Below are positions 1 through 5,249 of a stretch of DNA of 5,249 bases, piece by piece. A program made the position numbers and the translations under genes. Origin of the DNA: JALHRI01 sp044351685 (GTDB lineage: Bacteria > Pseudomonadota > Alphaproteobacteria > Rickettsiales > UBA3002); contig JBILFK010000115.1 in the NCBI GenBank assembly GCA_044351685.1, forward strand, positions 1 to 5,249, in the 5' to 3' direction. The notes under the pieces were generated by a model that searched no databases, was not told the origin of the DNA, and saw only the letters and a program-made list of their open reading frames with translations. Each line of letters starts with the position of its first letter. Within the stretch, counting starts at the first letter, position 1.

Positions 1-140
1 GCGAAGGTACGCAACTCGATTTTCGTGTTACGGTGCCGGGGGGCATAGTGGTGATTCGTGCCCGAAGTCGTTATCAGGTGACGCCGCAAATGCTTCAGCA
101 AATGCAGGCAGTACAGGGAATTCGTGTTGAGGCAGCGTAG
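1..140 (+). CDS. C-terminal end of an unrecognised protein (5' partial)
   Basis: An open frame enters from the left edge (first full codon at 3) and ends with TAG at 138-140, giving 45 residues. The translation has a beta-strand-like stretch (LDFRVTVPGGIVVIRARSRY) followed by a glutamine-rich, probably helical tail (TPQMLQQMQAVQ) ending IRVEAA. I do not recognise the family and there are too few residues to name one. A second plus frame is also open until about 129, so the choice of frame rests on protein-like composition and on the stop falling exactly against the pabB stop. The gene converges on pabB with no intergenic base between them. Nothing here links it to folate metabolism. Confidence 0.5.
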   Translation, partial: EGTQLDFRVTVPGGIVVIRARSRYQVTPQMLQQMQAVQGIRVEAA

Positions 141-1460
141 TTAAAGCGCGTGTAACAAGGCCTCATCAATCGGCAATGCGCGCGCAATACCACGGGTTTT
201 TGCAAGGGTTTCTTGCCATTCTAGCACGGGATCTGAATCGGCGACAATGCCGCCGCCTGCCTGAAATTCAAATTTATTGCCTTGAATGAGCACCGTGCGA
301 ATTACCACCGATAAATCACACGTATCGCCCGCTCCAAGCCAGCCGAGTGCGCCACTATATACGCCACGTTCCAAGCGTTCCTGCGCGGCACACCATGCCA
401 TGGCGGCAATTTTAGGCGCGCCCGTCATCGAGCCGGGCGGAAATACCGCACGCAATATGTCGCGCAGCGTAGCAGTTGATTTTTTTTGCGCACGAATCGT
501 AGAAATAAGATGGTGAATTGTACGATACGATTGCAATTCGGCAAATTGTTCAAGCTGCACACTGCCGGGAATGGCGATTTGCGCTAAATCATGCCGCATT
601 AAATCGACGATCATTAAATTTTCTGCACGATCTTTTTCGCTGGCACGCAGGGCTTCAATAATCGCTTTATCTTCTTCCGAGTTCTCGCTTCTGCGCGCAG
701 AACCTTTAATGGGGCGCACAAGCAGTTTTCCTTCGTTGTTCACGCTTAAAAAACATTCTGGGCTCGAAGAAAGAATGGCCGTGTCATCCATCCGAATGAG
801 TGCGCTATAAGGCGCAGGGCTGGCTTCGGTGAGTTTGATGAACGTTTGCACCGGATCAAGGGGGCGATCCATTTCGCCAAAAAATTTACGCGTTAAATTT
901 GCCTGATAAAAATCGCCACGCTTAATGGCGGCAACCGTGTCTTGAACTGCCTGCTGATAGCTGGCAGCGGTAAAATTTGAATAAATTTCTTCGGTAATGG
1001 GCCGTTGCGCTTCAGGGGTTTCGTAGGGTTGCATATCTTCCATGCGCATGGGGTCGGCATCGTGCAGTGTATAATATTCAACTTTTTTTGCTTCATGATC
1101 AAAACGCAATGTGTGCACATATTGGTTCCAGCGCATATCTGGAAATGTAATGGAAGCGGGGCGAAGCCGCGCAGCGGGTTCAATGTCGCCGCGCATTTCG
1201 TAGCCAATATATCCAAACCAAAGCGGAATAGGGTAAGCGCTTTCAGCCGGAATCACCGGCATTTGCGCAAAATGGCTTCCAGTAACCGTTTCTGCCAATC
1301 CCCACGCTAAAAAACTATAGTTTCCGGTATGCTGTTCTTTTTGGCTGGAATACAAAAACGCCAAATGTTTCTGCGCTCCAAGCGCTTGTAGTGCTTCGAG
1401 TGGTTCAATCCAATGATAGGCGGCGATACGCTGATGCATGGGTAATATTACTGCTTCCAC
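141..1460 (-). CDS. pabB: Aminodeoxychorismate synthase component I (PabB)
   Basis: PabB aminates chorismate to 4-amino-4-deoxychorismate in the cytoplasm, using ammonia from a PabA-type glutaminase. The 439 residues show the full chorismate-binding domain: FYQANLTR (184-191), SSPECFL (232-238), PIKGS (250-254), ENLMIVDLMRHDL (280-292), PGSMTGAPK (342-350) and GGGIVADSDP (402-411) followed by EWQET. Lys252 in PIKGS is the nucleophilic lysine position of aminodeoxychorismate synthase; anthranilate synthase TrpE has PIAGT there, so PabB is favoured over TrpE. The N-terminal part (YSFLAW at 48-53, FGYIGYEM at 82-89) fits the family's first domain, and the length is close to E. coli PabB (453). 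No glutaminase or lyase domain is fused. The start is uncertain: GTG at 1460 overlaps pabC by 13 nt with no good Shine-Dalgarno, while ATG at 1439 (residue 8) has a GGAAG about 14 nt upstream and would begin just after the pabC stop. It is probably co-transcribed with pabC. Confidence 0.95.
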   Translation of the reverse strand: MEAVILPMHQRIAAYHWIEPLEALQALGAQKHLAFLYSSQKEQHTGNYSFLAWGLAETVTGSHFAQMPVIPAESAYPIPLWFGYIGYEMRGDIEPAARLRPASITFPDMRWNQYVHTLRFDHEAKKVEYYTLHDADPMRMEDMQPYETPEAQRPITEEIYSNFTAASYQQAVQDTVAAIKRGDFYQANLTRKFFGEMDRPLDPVQTFIKLTEASPAPYSALIRMDDTAILSSSPECFLSVNNEGKLLVRPIKGSARRSENSEEDKAIIEALRASEKDRAENLMIVDLMRHDLAQIAIPGSVQLEQFAELQSYRTIHHLISTIRAQKKSTATLRDILRAVFPPGSMTGAPKIAAMAWCAAQERLERGVYSGALGWLGAGDTCDLSVVIRTVLIQGNKFEFQAGGGIVADSDPVLEWQETLAKTRGIARALPIDEALLHAL

Positions 1461-2308
1461 AACGGGTGATGCTGCTGTGCATACTGAATTCTATCGGTTT
1501 GCAACAGAGAAAATAATGGATTTTCAAGCGGAGCATACTCAAATCCCAGCGGGGTAATGGCGCTAACTTCGGCTATCAAATAACGGCTATTGCTAAGCCA
1601 TACCGCTTCTGCATCGGCTAATGTTTCGAGGGATGTTTCTACTTCGTGCACTGGCCATGGGCTTAGGCGCATAACGGCTTCCCGTGTGCTGCCGCGCAGG
1701 CAATTTGTTTGCAACGAAGGGGTATAGAGCACGTGGTTTTTAAGCCAGAATAGGTTGGCATTTGCGGCTTCACACAGCATGCCATCATGCGAGAGCTGGA
1801 GGGCGTTATCGCAGTGTTGCTGTGAAGCTTCCAGCAACGTGAGTGTATTGTTCAGACCAATATTCCATTTCAGTGAACCATCAAGATAACTGGCGGGAAA
1901 TCGCCGATACGTGCTTACATACAGGCGTAATTTGGAGGCAGCAGTCGGAAATGCTATTGGGTAAAATTCCATAATGACATTGGTGGCGCAATCGATGGGG
2001 TAATAACCACGGCTGCCACTGCCACGGCTAACCGTGATACGCAGTGTGCCCTCAGCGCTGGGCGAGGCGTGAAGTAGTAGCGCTTTCACCCATTCAGTCA
2101 GGCGAACAGGCAATGGAATTTGGCTTAATTGCGAGGCTTTTTGTAATTGTGCGCGATGGAATTCCCATTGATATGGCACGCCAGAAACCACCGCAATGGT
2201 TTGAAAAAAGCCATCACCGAAGCGAAAACTGCGGTCTGAATGGGTGATATGTGGCTGCGAGGCGCTTACTAACTGGCCATTGACAGAGAGAGTGGGTAGG
2301 GTATCCAT
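1448..2308 (-). CDS. pabC: 4-amino-4-deoxychorismate lyase (PabC), PLP class IV fold
   Basis: PabC is a PLP enzyme that splits aminodeoxychorismate into p-aminobenzoate and pyruvate. From the ATG at 2308 the protein has 286 residues (E. coli PabC has 269). Visible class IV aminotransferase marks are SDRSFRFGDGFFQT (24-37), the arginine/glycine stretch RGSGSRGY (95-102), the PLP lysine in GSLKWNIGLNNTL (Lys147), and LCEAANANLFWL (178-189) with the PLP-contacting Glu180, then YTPSLQTNCLRGSTRE. E. coli PabC reads similarly (TECCAANLFW, YTP). A D-amino acid or branched-chain aminotransferase shares this fold, but the overlap with pabB and the divergent fol genes make lyase the best call. The frame extends to an ATG at 2356, adding 16 cysteine-rich residues and overlapping the folB start; I chose 2308 because the family motif begins soon after it. 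No Shine-Dalgarno precedes 2308. Confidence 0.92.
   Translation of the reverse strand: MDTLPTLSVNGQLVSASQPHITHSDRSFRFGDGFFQTIAVVSGVPYQWEFHRAQLQKASQLSQIPLPVRLTEWVKALLLHASPSAEGTLRITVSRGSGSRGYYPIDCATNVIMEFYPIAFPTAASKLRLYVSTYRRFPASYLDGSLKWNIGLNNTLTLLEASQQHCDNALQLSHDGMLCEAANANLFWLKNHVLYTPSLQTNCLRGSTREAVMRLSPWPVHEVETSLETLADAEAVWLSNSRYLIAEVSAITPLGFEYAPLENPLFSLLQTDRIQYAQQHHPLWKQ
2280..2307 (+). promoter_or_regulatory. Candidate promoter for the folB-folK-folP-folC operon
   Basis: A perfect consensus -35 hexamer TTGACA lies at 2280-2285. Sixteen bases downstream is a weak -10 candidate, TATCCA (2302-2307), matching the consensus only in TAT. A start near 2314 would leave a leader of about 31 nt before the folB ATG at 2345. 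The whole site lies within the first codons of pabC on the other strand, so TTGACA may simply be coding sequence (it falls in Ser-Val-Asn codons of pabC). It is offered because a promoter for the plus-strand arm must lie in this area and this is the best match. Confidence 0.3.
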
Positions 2309-2344
2309 GCAGCAACTATACAACGAACAAACGGTTTCGCCAGC
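2309..2344. promoter_or_regulatory. Divergent pabC/folB intergenic region with possible pabC -10 box
   Basis: These 36 bp are all that separates the two divergent start codons. On the minus strand, TATAGT (2320-2315) matches a sigma-70-type -10 box in 5 of 6 positions. It lies 6 nt before the pabC ATG at 2308, so transcription starting 6-8 nt downstream of the box would begin at or very near the A of the ATG, giving a leaderless or nearly leaderless mRNA. No recognisable -35 box lies 16-18 nt upstream. No Shine-Dalgarno is seen before either gene. The assignment is an inference from motif position only. Confidence 0.3.
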
Positions 2345-2758
2345 ATGAGCACACATTTTTCTTCGGCATTTTTAATCGATGATATTCGCCTGCAGTCATT
2401 TTTGGGTATTTACGATAGTGAACATCTGGCGCGGCAACCTGTGAGCATTAGTTTGCGGCTTTATTTTCCTTCGCCGCCGACATGGGTGTTCGATGATCAT
2501 GTAACGTTTTTTGATTATCAGGTGCTGGTCAATAAAATTACCGAAATGGTGGAAATCAGATCATTCCGGCTGATTGAATATATGGCGCAAGAAGCCATGC
2601 GCATAGTGCGCGAACATCTGGATTCGATTGATGCGGGGCATTTTAAAATCTGGCTGAAGCTCACCAAAGTTACCCCGCCTATTGAGCAATTAAAGGGTGG
2701 CGCTTCGTTTGTAATTACCGATTTGCCGATTGGCTCAGCGATTGTGGATGTGGTGTAA
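2345..2758 (+). CDS. folB: Dihydroneopterin aldolase (FolB)
   Basis: FolB converts 7,8-dihydroneopterin to 6-hydroxymethyl-7,8-dihydropterin and glycolaldehyde, and family members also epimerise the substrate. The protein has 137 residues, slightly longer than the usual ~120. All active-site positions are recognisable: Glu26 in GIYDSE (Glu21 of E. coli, Glu22 of S. aureus), Tyr58 in FFDYQVL, Glu78 in FRLIEYMAQEA, and Lys108 in LKLTKVTPPIEQ, the catalytic lysine, resembling the S. aureus RITKENPPIPG. The C-terminal tail after FVITDLP adds about ten residues. The paralogous FolX epimerase is less likely given the intact lysine and the folK/folP neighbours. It is the first gene of the plus-strand operon. 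Its TAA overlaps the folK ATG by one base (TAATG). No clear Shine-Dalgarno precedes the start. Confidence 0.93.
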   Translation: MSTHFSSAFLIDDIRLQSFLGIYDSEHLARQPVSISLRLYFPSPPTWVFDDHVTFFDYQVLVNKITEMVEIRSFRLIEYMAQEAMRIVREHLDSIDAGHFKIWLKLTKVTPPIEQLKGGASFVITDLPIGSAIVDVV

Positions 2759-3249
2759 TGCAGGGAATTTACATTGCACTTGGCAGCAACGAAGGTGATC
2801 GGGAAGCGAATTTGCGTGCCGCCATTCAGCATATGCACGCGCGCGATATACGCTGTGTTGCGCAATCATCTATTCATGAAACGCCAGCGCTCATGCCAGA
2901 AAATGCGCCATTATCGTGGAATAAGCCGTTCTTAAATCAAGTGATAGAAATTACCACGCAACAATCGCCCGAGGCGCTGCTTGTAACCTTAAAATCGATT
3001 GAGATGCTGCTTGGTAGAAAACCAGCCGAGCGATGGGCGCCACGCCCCATTGATTTAGATATTCTTGTGTATCATAATATCATTTCAGATGCCCCATCGC
3101 TGCAATTGCCGCACCCGCAATTGCATTTGCGTGAATTTGTGCTTCTGCCGTGGCTGGAAATTGCGCCACATTGGCACTGGCACGGTAAAAAACTGATACA
3201 CATGCTTCAGGCACTGCAGCACACTGATGCCGCGCTCGATGCCGCATAG
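2758..3249 (+). CDS. folK: 6-hydroxymethyl-7,8-dihydropterin pyrophosphokinase (FolK)
   Basis: FolK transfers diphosphate from ATP to the FolB product, activating it for FolP. It has 163 residues (E. coli 159). Seen in order are ALGSNEGDR (7-15), PFLNQVIEI (57-65), EMLLGR (82-87), RWAPRPIDLDIL (92-103) with the Mg-binding Asp99 and Asp101, and LPHPQLHLREFVLLPWLEIAP (117-137) with the pterin/ATP-site His119 and Arg125. The loop before PFLN (ALMPENAPLSWNK, 44-56) is longer and more proline-rich than in E. coli. Translation is probably coupled to folB by the one-base overlap, as no strong Shine-Dalgarno is present. Its 3' end overlaps folP in another frame by 11 or 23 nt. Confidence 0.96.
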   Translation: MQGIYIALGSNEGDREANLRAAIQHMHARDIRCVAQSSIHETPALMPENAPLSWNKPFLNQVIEITTQQSPEALLVTLKSIEMLLGRKPAERWAPRPIDLDILVYHNIISDAPSLQLPHPQLHLREFVLLPWLEIAPHWHWHGKKLIHMLQALQHTDAALDAA

Positions 3250-4021
3250 CCAACTGGTTGGCATTCTGAATGTCACCCCCGATTCGTTTTCGGATGGTGG
3301 TGAAGCCTTTAGTGAAGCAGCCGCGATTCAGAAATTTGAACAATTAGTGAATGATGGCGCCGATATTGTGGATATTGGCGCTGAATCTACGCGGCCCGGT
3401 GCCACCCCCATAAGCCCTGATGAAGAATGGCAGCGCCTTGCGCCCCTGTTGCGCCATCTGCAAATCCATCCGCTGCGCAAAAAAGTGCAGATAAGCATTG
3501 ATACGCGGCACGCAAAAACCGCTGAAAATGCGATAGGGCTTCATGTCGATATCATCAATGATGTGAACGGCCTGAATGACCCCGCAATGCACCGTGTATT
3601 GGCGGCAAGCGATGTGCGTATCGTGGCGATGCATTCACTTTCTGTTCCCGCCGATAAATCGATTGTGCTGGATGATGGCGTCGATGTTGTGGAAGTGATT
3701 CGTAGTTGGCAGGCCGAAAAAATGGCATTGGCAGAGTCAAACGGAATTCATCCAGAACGTATCATATGGGATCCAGGTATCGGATTTGGTAAAACAGCTG
3801 CGCAATCCTTACAGCTGATGGCGCGCATGGATGATTATTGTTGTCCACCAAAAAATTGGCTGATTGGCCATTCAAGAAAATCGTTTTTATCATTGATAGA
3901 TAACGGCAATCGTGATTCTGCAACCATAATGTGTTCTGTGTTTATTATGGGGCAGGGTATTGGCTATCTGCGAGTGCATGATGTGGCCGCGCATGCCGAA
4001 TTACGCAGGGTGCTAGCATGA
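3227..4021 (+). CDS. folP: Dihydropteroate synthase (FolP), the sulfonamide target
   Basis: FolP joins 6-hydroxymethyl-dihydropterin diphosphate to p-aminobenzoate, making dihydropteroate. This TIM-barrel enzyme has 264 residues (E. coli 282). Both signatures are present: ILNVTPDSFSDGG (13-25, Asn15) and DIVDIGAESTRPGA (46-59), the latter holding the pABA/sulfonamide loop Thr55-Arg56-Pro57. Pterin-site residues follow: Asp92 in SIDTRH, Asn111 in INDVNG, Asp182 in WDPGIGFGK, Lys218 in GHSRKSF, and Arg249/His251 in RVHD. Unusual points are HSLSVPADK (136-144) where many family members have HMxGxP, His215 before SRKS, and a short loop at 221-229. Two ATGs are possible: 3227, or 3239 (residue 5), which keeps every motif and cuts the folK overlap from 23 to 11 nt. 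Neither has a good Shine-Dalgarno. It ends with ATGA shared with folC. Confidence 0.96.
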   Translation: MPRSMPHSQLVGILNVTPDSFSDGGEAFSEAAAIQKFEQLVNDGADIVDIGAESTRPGATPISPDEEWQRLAPLLRHLQIHPLRKKVQISIDTRHAKTAENAIGLHVDIINDVNGLNDPAMHRVLAASDVRIVAMHSLSVPADKSIVLDDGVDVVEVIRSWQAEKMALAESNGIHPERIIWDPGIGFGKTAAQSLQLMARMDDYCCPPKNWLIGHSRKSFLSLIDNGNRDSATIMCSVFIMGQGIGYLRVHDVAAHAELRRVLA

Positions 4022-5249
4022 ACAGCGAGGCATTGCTGCAATCGCTGCTGCAGCTATGTGGCGGCAGCATTAAGCTCACGCTTGATCGTGTAGCGCAATT
4101 GTTGGAAGCGGTGGGTAATCCGCACCATCATTTGCCGCCCACCATTCATGTGGCAGGCACCAACGGCAAGGGTTCAACGATTGCCTATTTGCGCGCGATG
4201 TACGAGGCCGAGGGGTATCGCGTGCATGTGTACACCTCGCCGCATCTGGTGCGGTTTCACGAGCGCATTGTGCTGGCGGGGCATGAAATTTCTGATGCGT
4301 ATTTAAGCGAATTGCTTACGCGTATCACGCCACTGGTTCAGCAATATCAGGTAACTTATTTTGAAGTGATTACGGTGCTGGCATTTATGGCATTTCATGA
4401 AAACCCTGCCGATGCGTTGTTGCTCGAAGTGGGGCTGGGTGGGCGTTTGGATGTAACCAACGTGATTCCGCAAAAAATCGCAGCGGTGATTGCGCCCATA
4501 GGCTATGACCATATGGAATTTTTGGGCAATACACTTGCGTTAATTGCTGCTGAGAAAGCCGCTATTATGCATGCTAAATGCCCTGCTATTCTGGCGCCTC
4601 AAACCCCCGAAGCGGCAACAACATTATTGAATCATGCGCAAACCACAGGCGCTATCCCGATACAATATGGCGTAGATTGGGATGTTGTGGCGCACGATTC
4701 TGGTGGAGAAATTACGCTGCAAGGCCATCGGTTTCACATTCCCAAACCAGCGTTGTTGGGTAGCCATCAGCTTTCCAACGCTGCGCTTGCAGCAGTAACC
4801 GCAATGCAATGCCGACATGTGCTGCCCATAACTGAAGCATCGATTGCGCGTGGCGTTACAGAAGCACGCTGGCCAGGGCGCCTTCAGCGCCTTACTTATG
4901 GGCCGTTTGTGGAAAGCTGGCAGCATAAAGGCGATGTGTATCTGGATGGAGGGCATAATTCGCATGCGGCGCAAGCGATTGCCACGCATTTTAAAGGGCA
5001 ATCCATAACGGTGTTGCTGGCGATGATGGCGCGAAAAGATGTCGAAGAATTTTTGCGAATTATCGCGCCTATTACTGCGTTTTTGATTGTGATGGCAGTG
5101 CCCAATCATGAAGCCGAAAGCGCCGATGCAACCTATTTGGCAAATATAGCAAAGAAGGTGGGCATTTCGGTTATTCATCAAGCCTCAAACGTTGAAAATG
5201 CCCAAACCTTGCTTGCTCAGTGTGACTCGGCAACACTTTTGGCCACCGG
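4018..5249 (+). CDS. folC: Dihydrofolate/folylpolyglutamate synthase (FolC), 3' end missing
   Basis: FolC adds glutamate to dihydropteroate to give dihydrofolate, and further glutamates to folates, using ATP. The frame opens at ATG 4018 (overlapping the folP stop as ATGA) and runs 410 codons to the right edge without a stop. Mur-ligase family marks are the P-loop HVAGTNGKGST (44-54), TSPHLVRFHERI (73-84), the acidic LLLEVGLGGRLDVTN (134-148, Glu137), GYDHMEFLG (162-170, His165), EKAAI (179-183, with Lys180 at the carbamylated-lysine position), LLGSHQLSNAALA (246-258), the linker WPGRLQ (285-290), and C-terminal-domain LDGGHNSHAA (309-318), where DGAHNP is usual. FolC is normally about 420-440 residues, so only a short C-terminal piece lies outside. 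An AGGG about 7 nt before the ATG is a weak Shine-Dalgarno, and coupling to folP is likely. FolC alone versus dual DHFS/FPGS activity cannot be told here, but the lack of another folC-like gene in the operon favours the dual role. Confidence 0.96.
   Translation, partial: MNSEALLQSLLQLCGGSIKLTLDRVAQLLEAVGNPHHHLPPTIHVAGTNGKGSTIAYLRAMYEAEGYRVHVYTSPHLVRFHERIVLAGHEISDAYLSELLTRITPLVQQYQVTYFEVITVLAFMAFHENPADALLLEVGLGGRLDVTNVIPQKIAAVIAPIGYDHMEFLGNTLALIAAEKAAIMHAKCPAILAPQTPEAATTLLNHAQTTGAIPIQYGVDWDVVAHDSGGEITLQGHRFHIPKPALLGSHQLSNAALAAVTAMQCRHVLPITEASIARGVTEARWPGRLQRLTYGPFVESWQHKGDVYLDGGHNSHAAQAIATHFKGQSITVLLAMMARKDVEEFLRIIAPITAFLIVMAVPNHEAESADATYLANIAKKVGISVIHQASNVENAQTLLAQCDSATLLAT

Noticed and set aside
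128..165. Inverted repeat TGAGGC / GCCTCA spanning the convergent stop codons, as a possible terminator
   Set aside because: The stem is only 6 bp with a 26-nt loop and no T-run follows on either strand; chance is a sufficient explanation.
893..1310. Open frames of about 100 codons on both strands inside pabB
   Set aside because: They are in other frames of a well-supported PabB, have low-complexity, Cys/His/Lys-rich translations, and show no family motif.
141..1460. pabB as anthranilate synthase component I (trpE)
   Set aside because: PIKGS carries the lysine typical of aminodeoxychorismate synthase rather than the alanine of TrpE PIAGT, and the neighbours are folate genes.
2309..2356. A 16-residue N-terminal extension of PabC from ATG 2356
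   Set aside because: It is cysteine-rich, overlaps the folB start codon, and the PabC fold begins normally from Met at 2308.
4624..5181. A 185-codon open frame on the minus strand opposite folC
   Set aside because: It lies wholly antisense to a clear FolC with all family motifs, and its translation is rich in Cys, His, Arg and Met with no recognisable domain, as expected for a mirror frame.
1..5249. CRISPR array, tRNA/rRNA, insertion sequence, toxin-antitoxin or defence genes
   Set aside because: The window is coding almost throughout with housekeeping folate genes; I saw no regular repeats, tRNA-like folds, transposase motifs or long intergenic space.

Overview
The window holds a compact folate (vitamin B9) biosynthesis locus with two divergent arms. 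It codes almost from edge to edge, and no mobile element, RNA gene, CRISPR array or long non-coding stretch is visible. The organism is a bacterium, most likely a proteobacterium. By eye the base composition is close to 50% GC. Codon use looks uniform across all six folate genes, so nothing suggests recent transfer. Details of FolK and FolP (a long FolK loop reading LMPENAPLSWNKPFLNQ, and MHSLSVPADK in FolP) remind me of alphaproteobacterial or Rickettsiales-type enzymes. That is from memory and is not proof of lineage.

Layout. Positions 1-140 are the last 45 codons of an unrecognised plus-strand gene. Its stop codon abuts the stop codon of pabB, which comes from the opposite strand, with no spacer. 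The minus-strand arm, read right to left, is pabC (about 2308-1448) then pabB (1460-141), overlapping by 13 nt if pabB uses its GTG start. The plus-strand arm is folB (2345-2758), folK (2758-3249), folP (3227-4021) and folC (4018 to the window edge). Its junctions are a 1-nt TAATG overlap, an 11- or 23-nt overlap, and a 4-nt ATGA overlap, typical of one translationally coupled operon. Only about 36 bp separate the divergent pabC and folB starts, so their promoters must overlap or lie inside the opposite gene.

How the genes work together. PabB (with a glutaminase partner not encoded here) turns chorismate into 4-amino-4-deoxychorismate, and PabC cleaves that to p-aminobenzoate. FolB and FolK make 6-hydroxymethyl-7,8-dihydropterin and its diphosphate. 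FolP condenses the diphosphate with p-aminobenzoate to dihydropteroate, and FolC adds glutamate to give dihydrofolate and later polyglutamates. The pABA arm and the pterin arm therefore meet at FolP. Missing from the window are pabA/trpG, folE, the dihydroneopterin triphosphate pyrophosphatase and dihydrofolate reductase.

Overall this is a conventional metabolic region. I found no convincing undescribed system. The points worth a second look are the tight divergent control region, signs of leaderless or SD-poor translation, the folK/folP near-fusion, and variant motifs in FolP and FolC.
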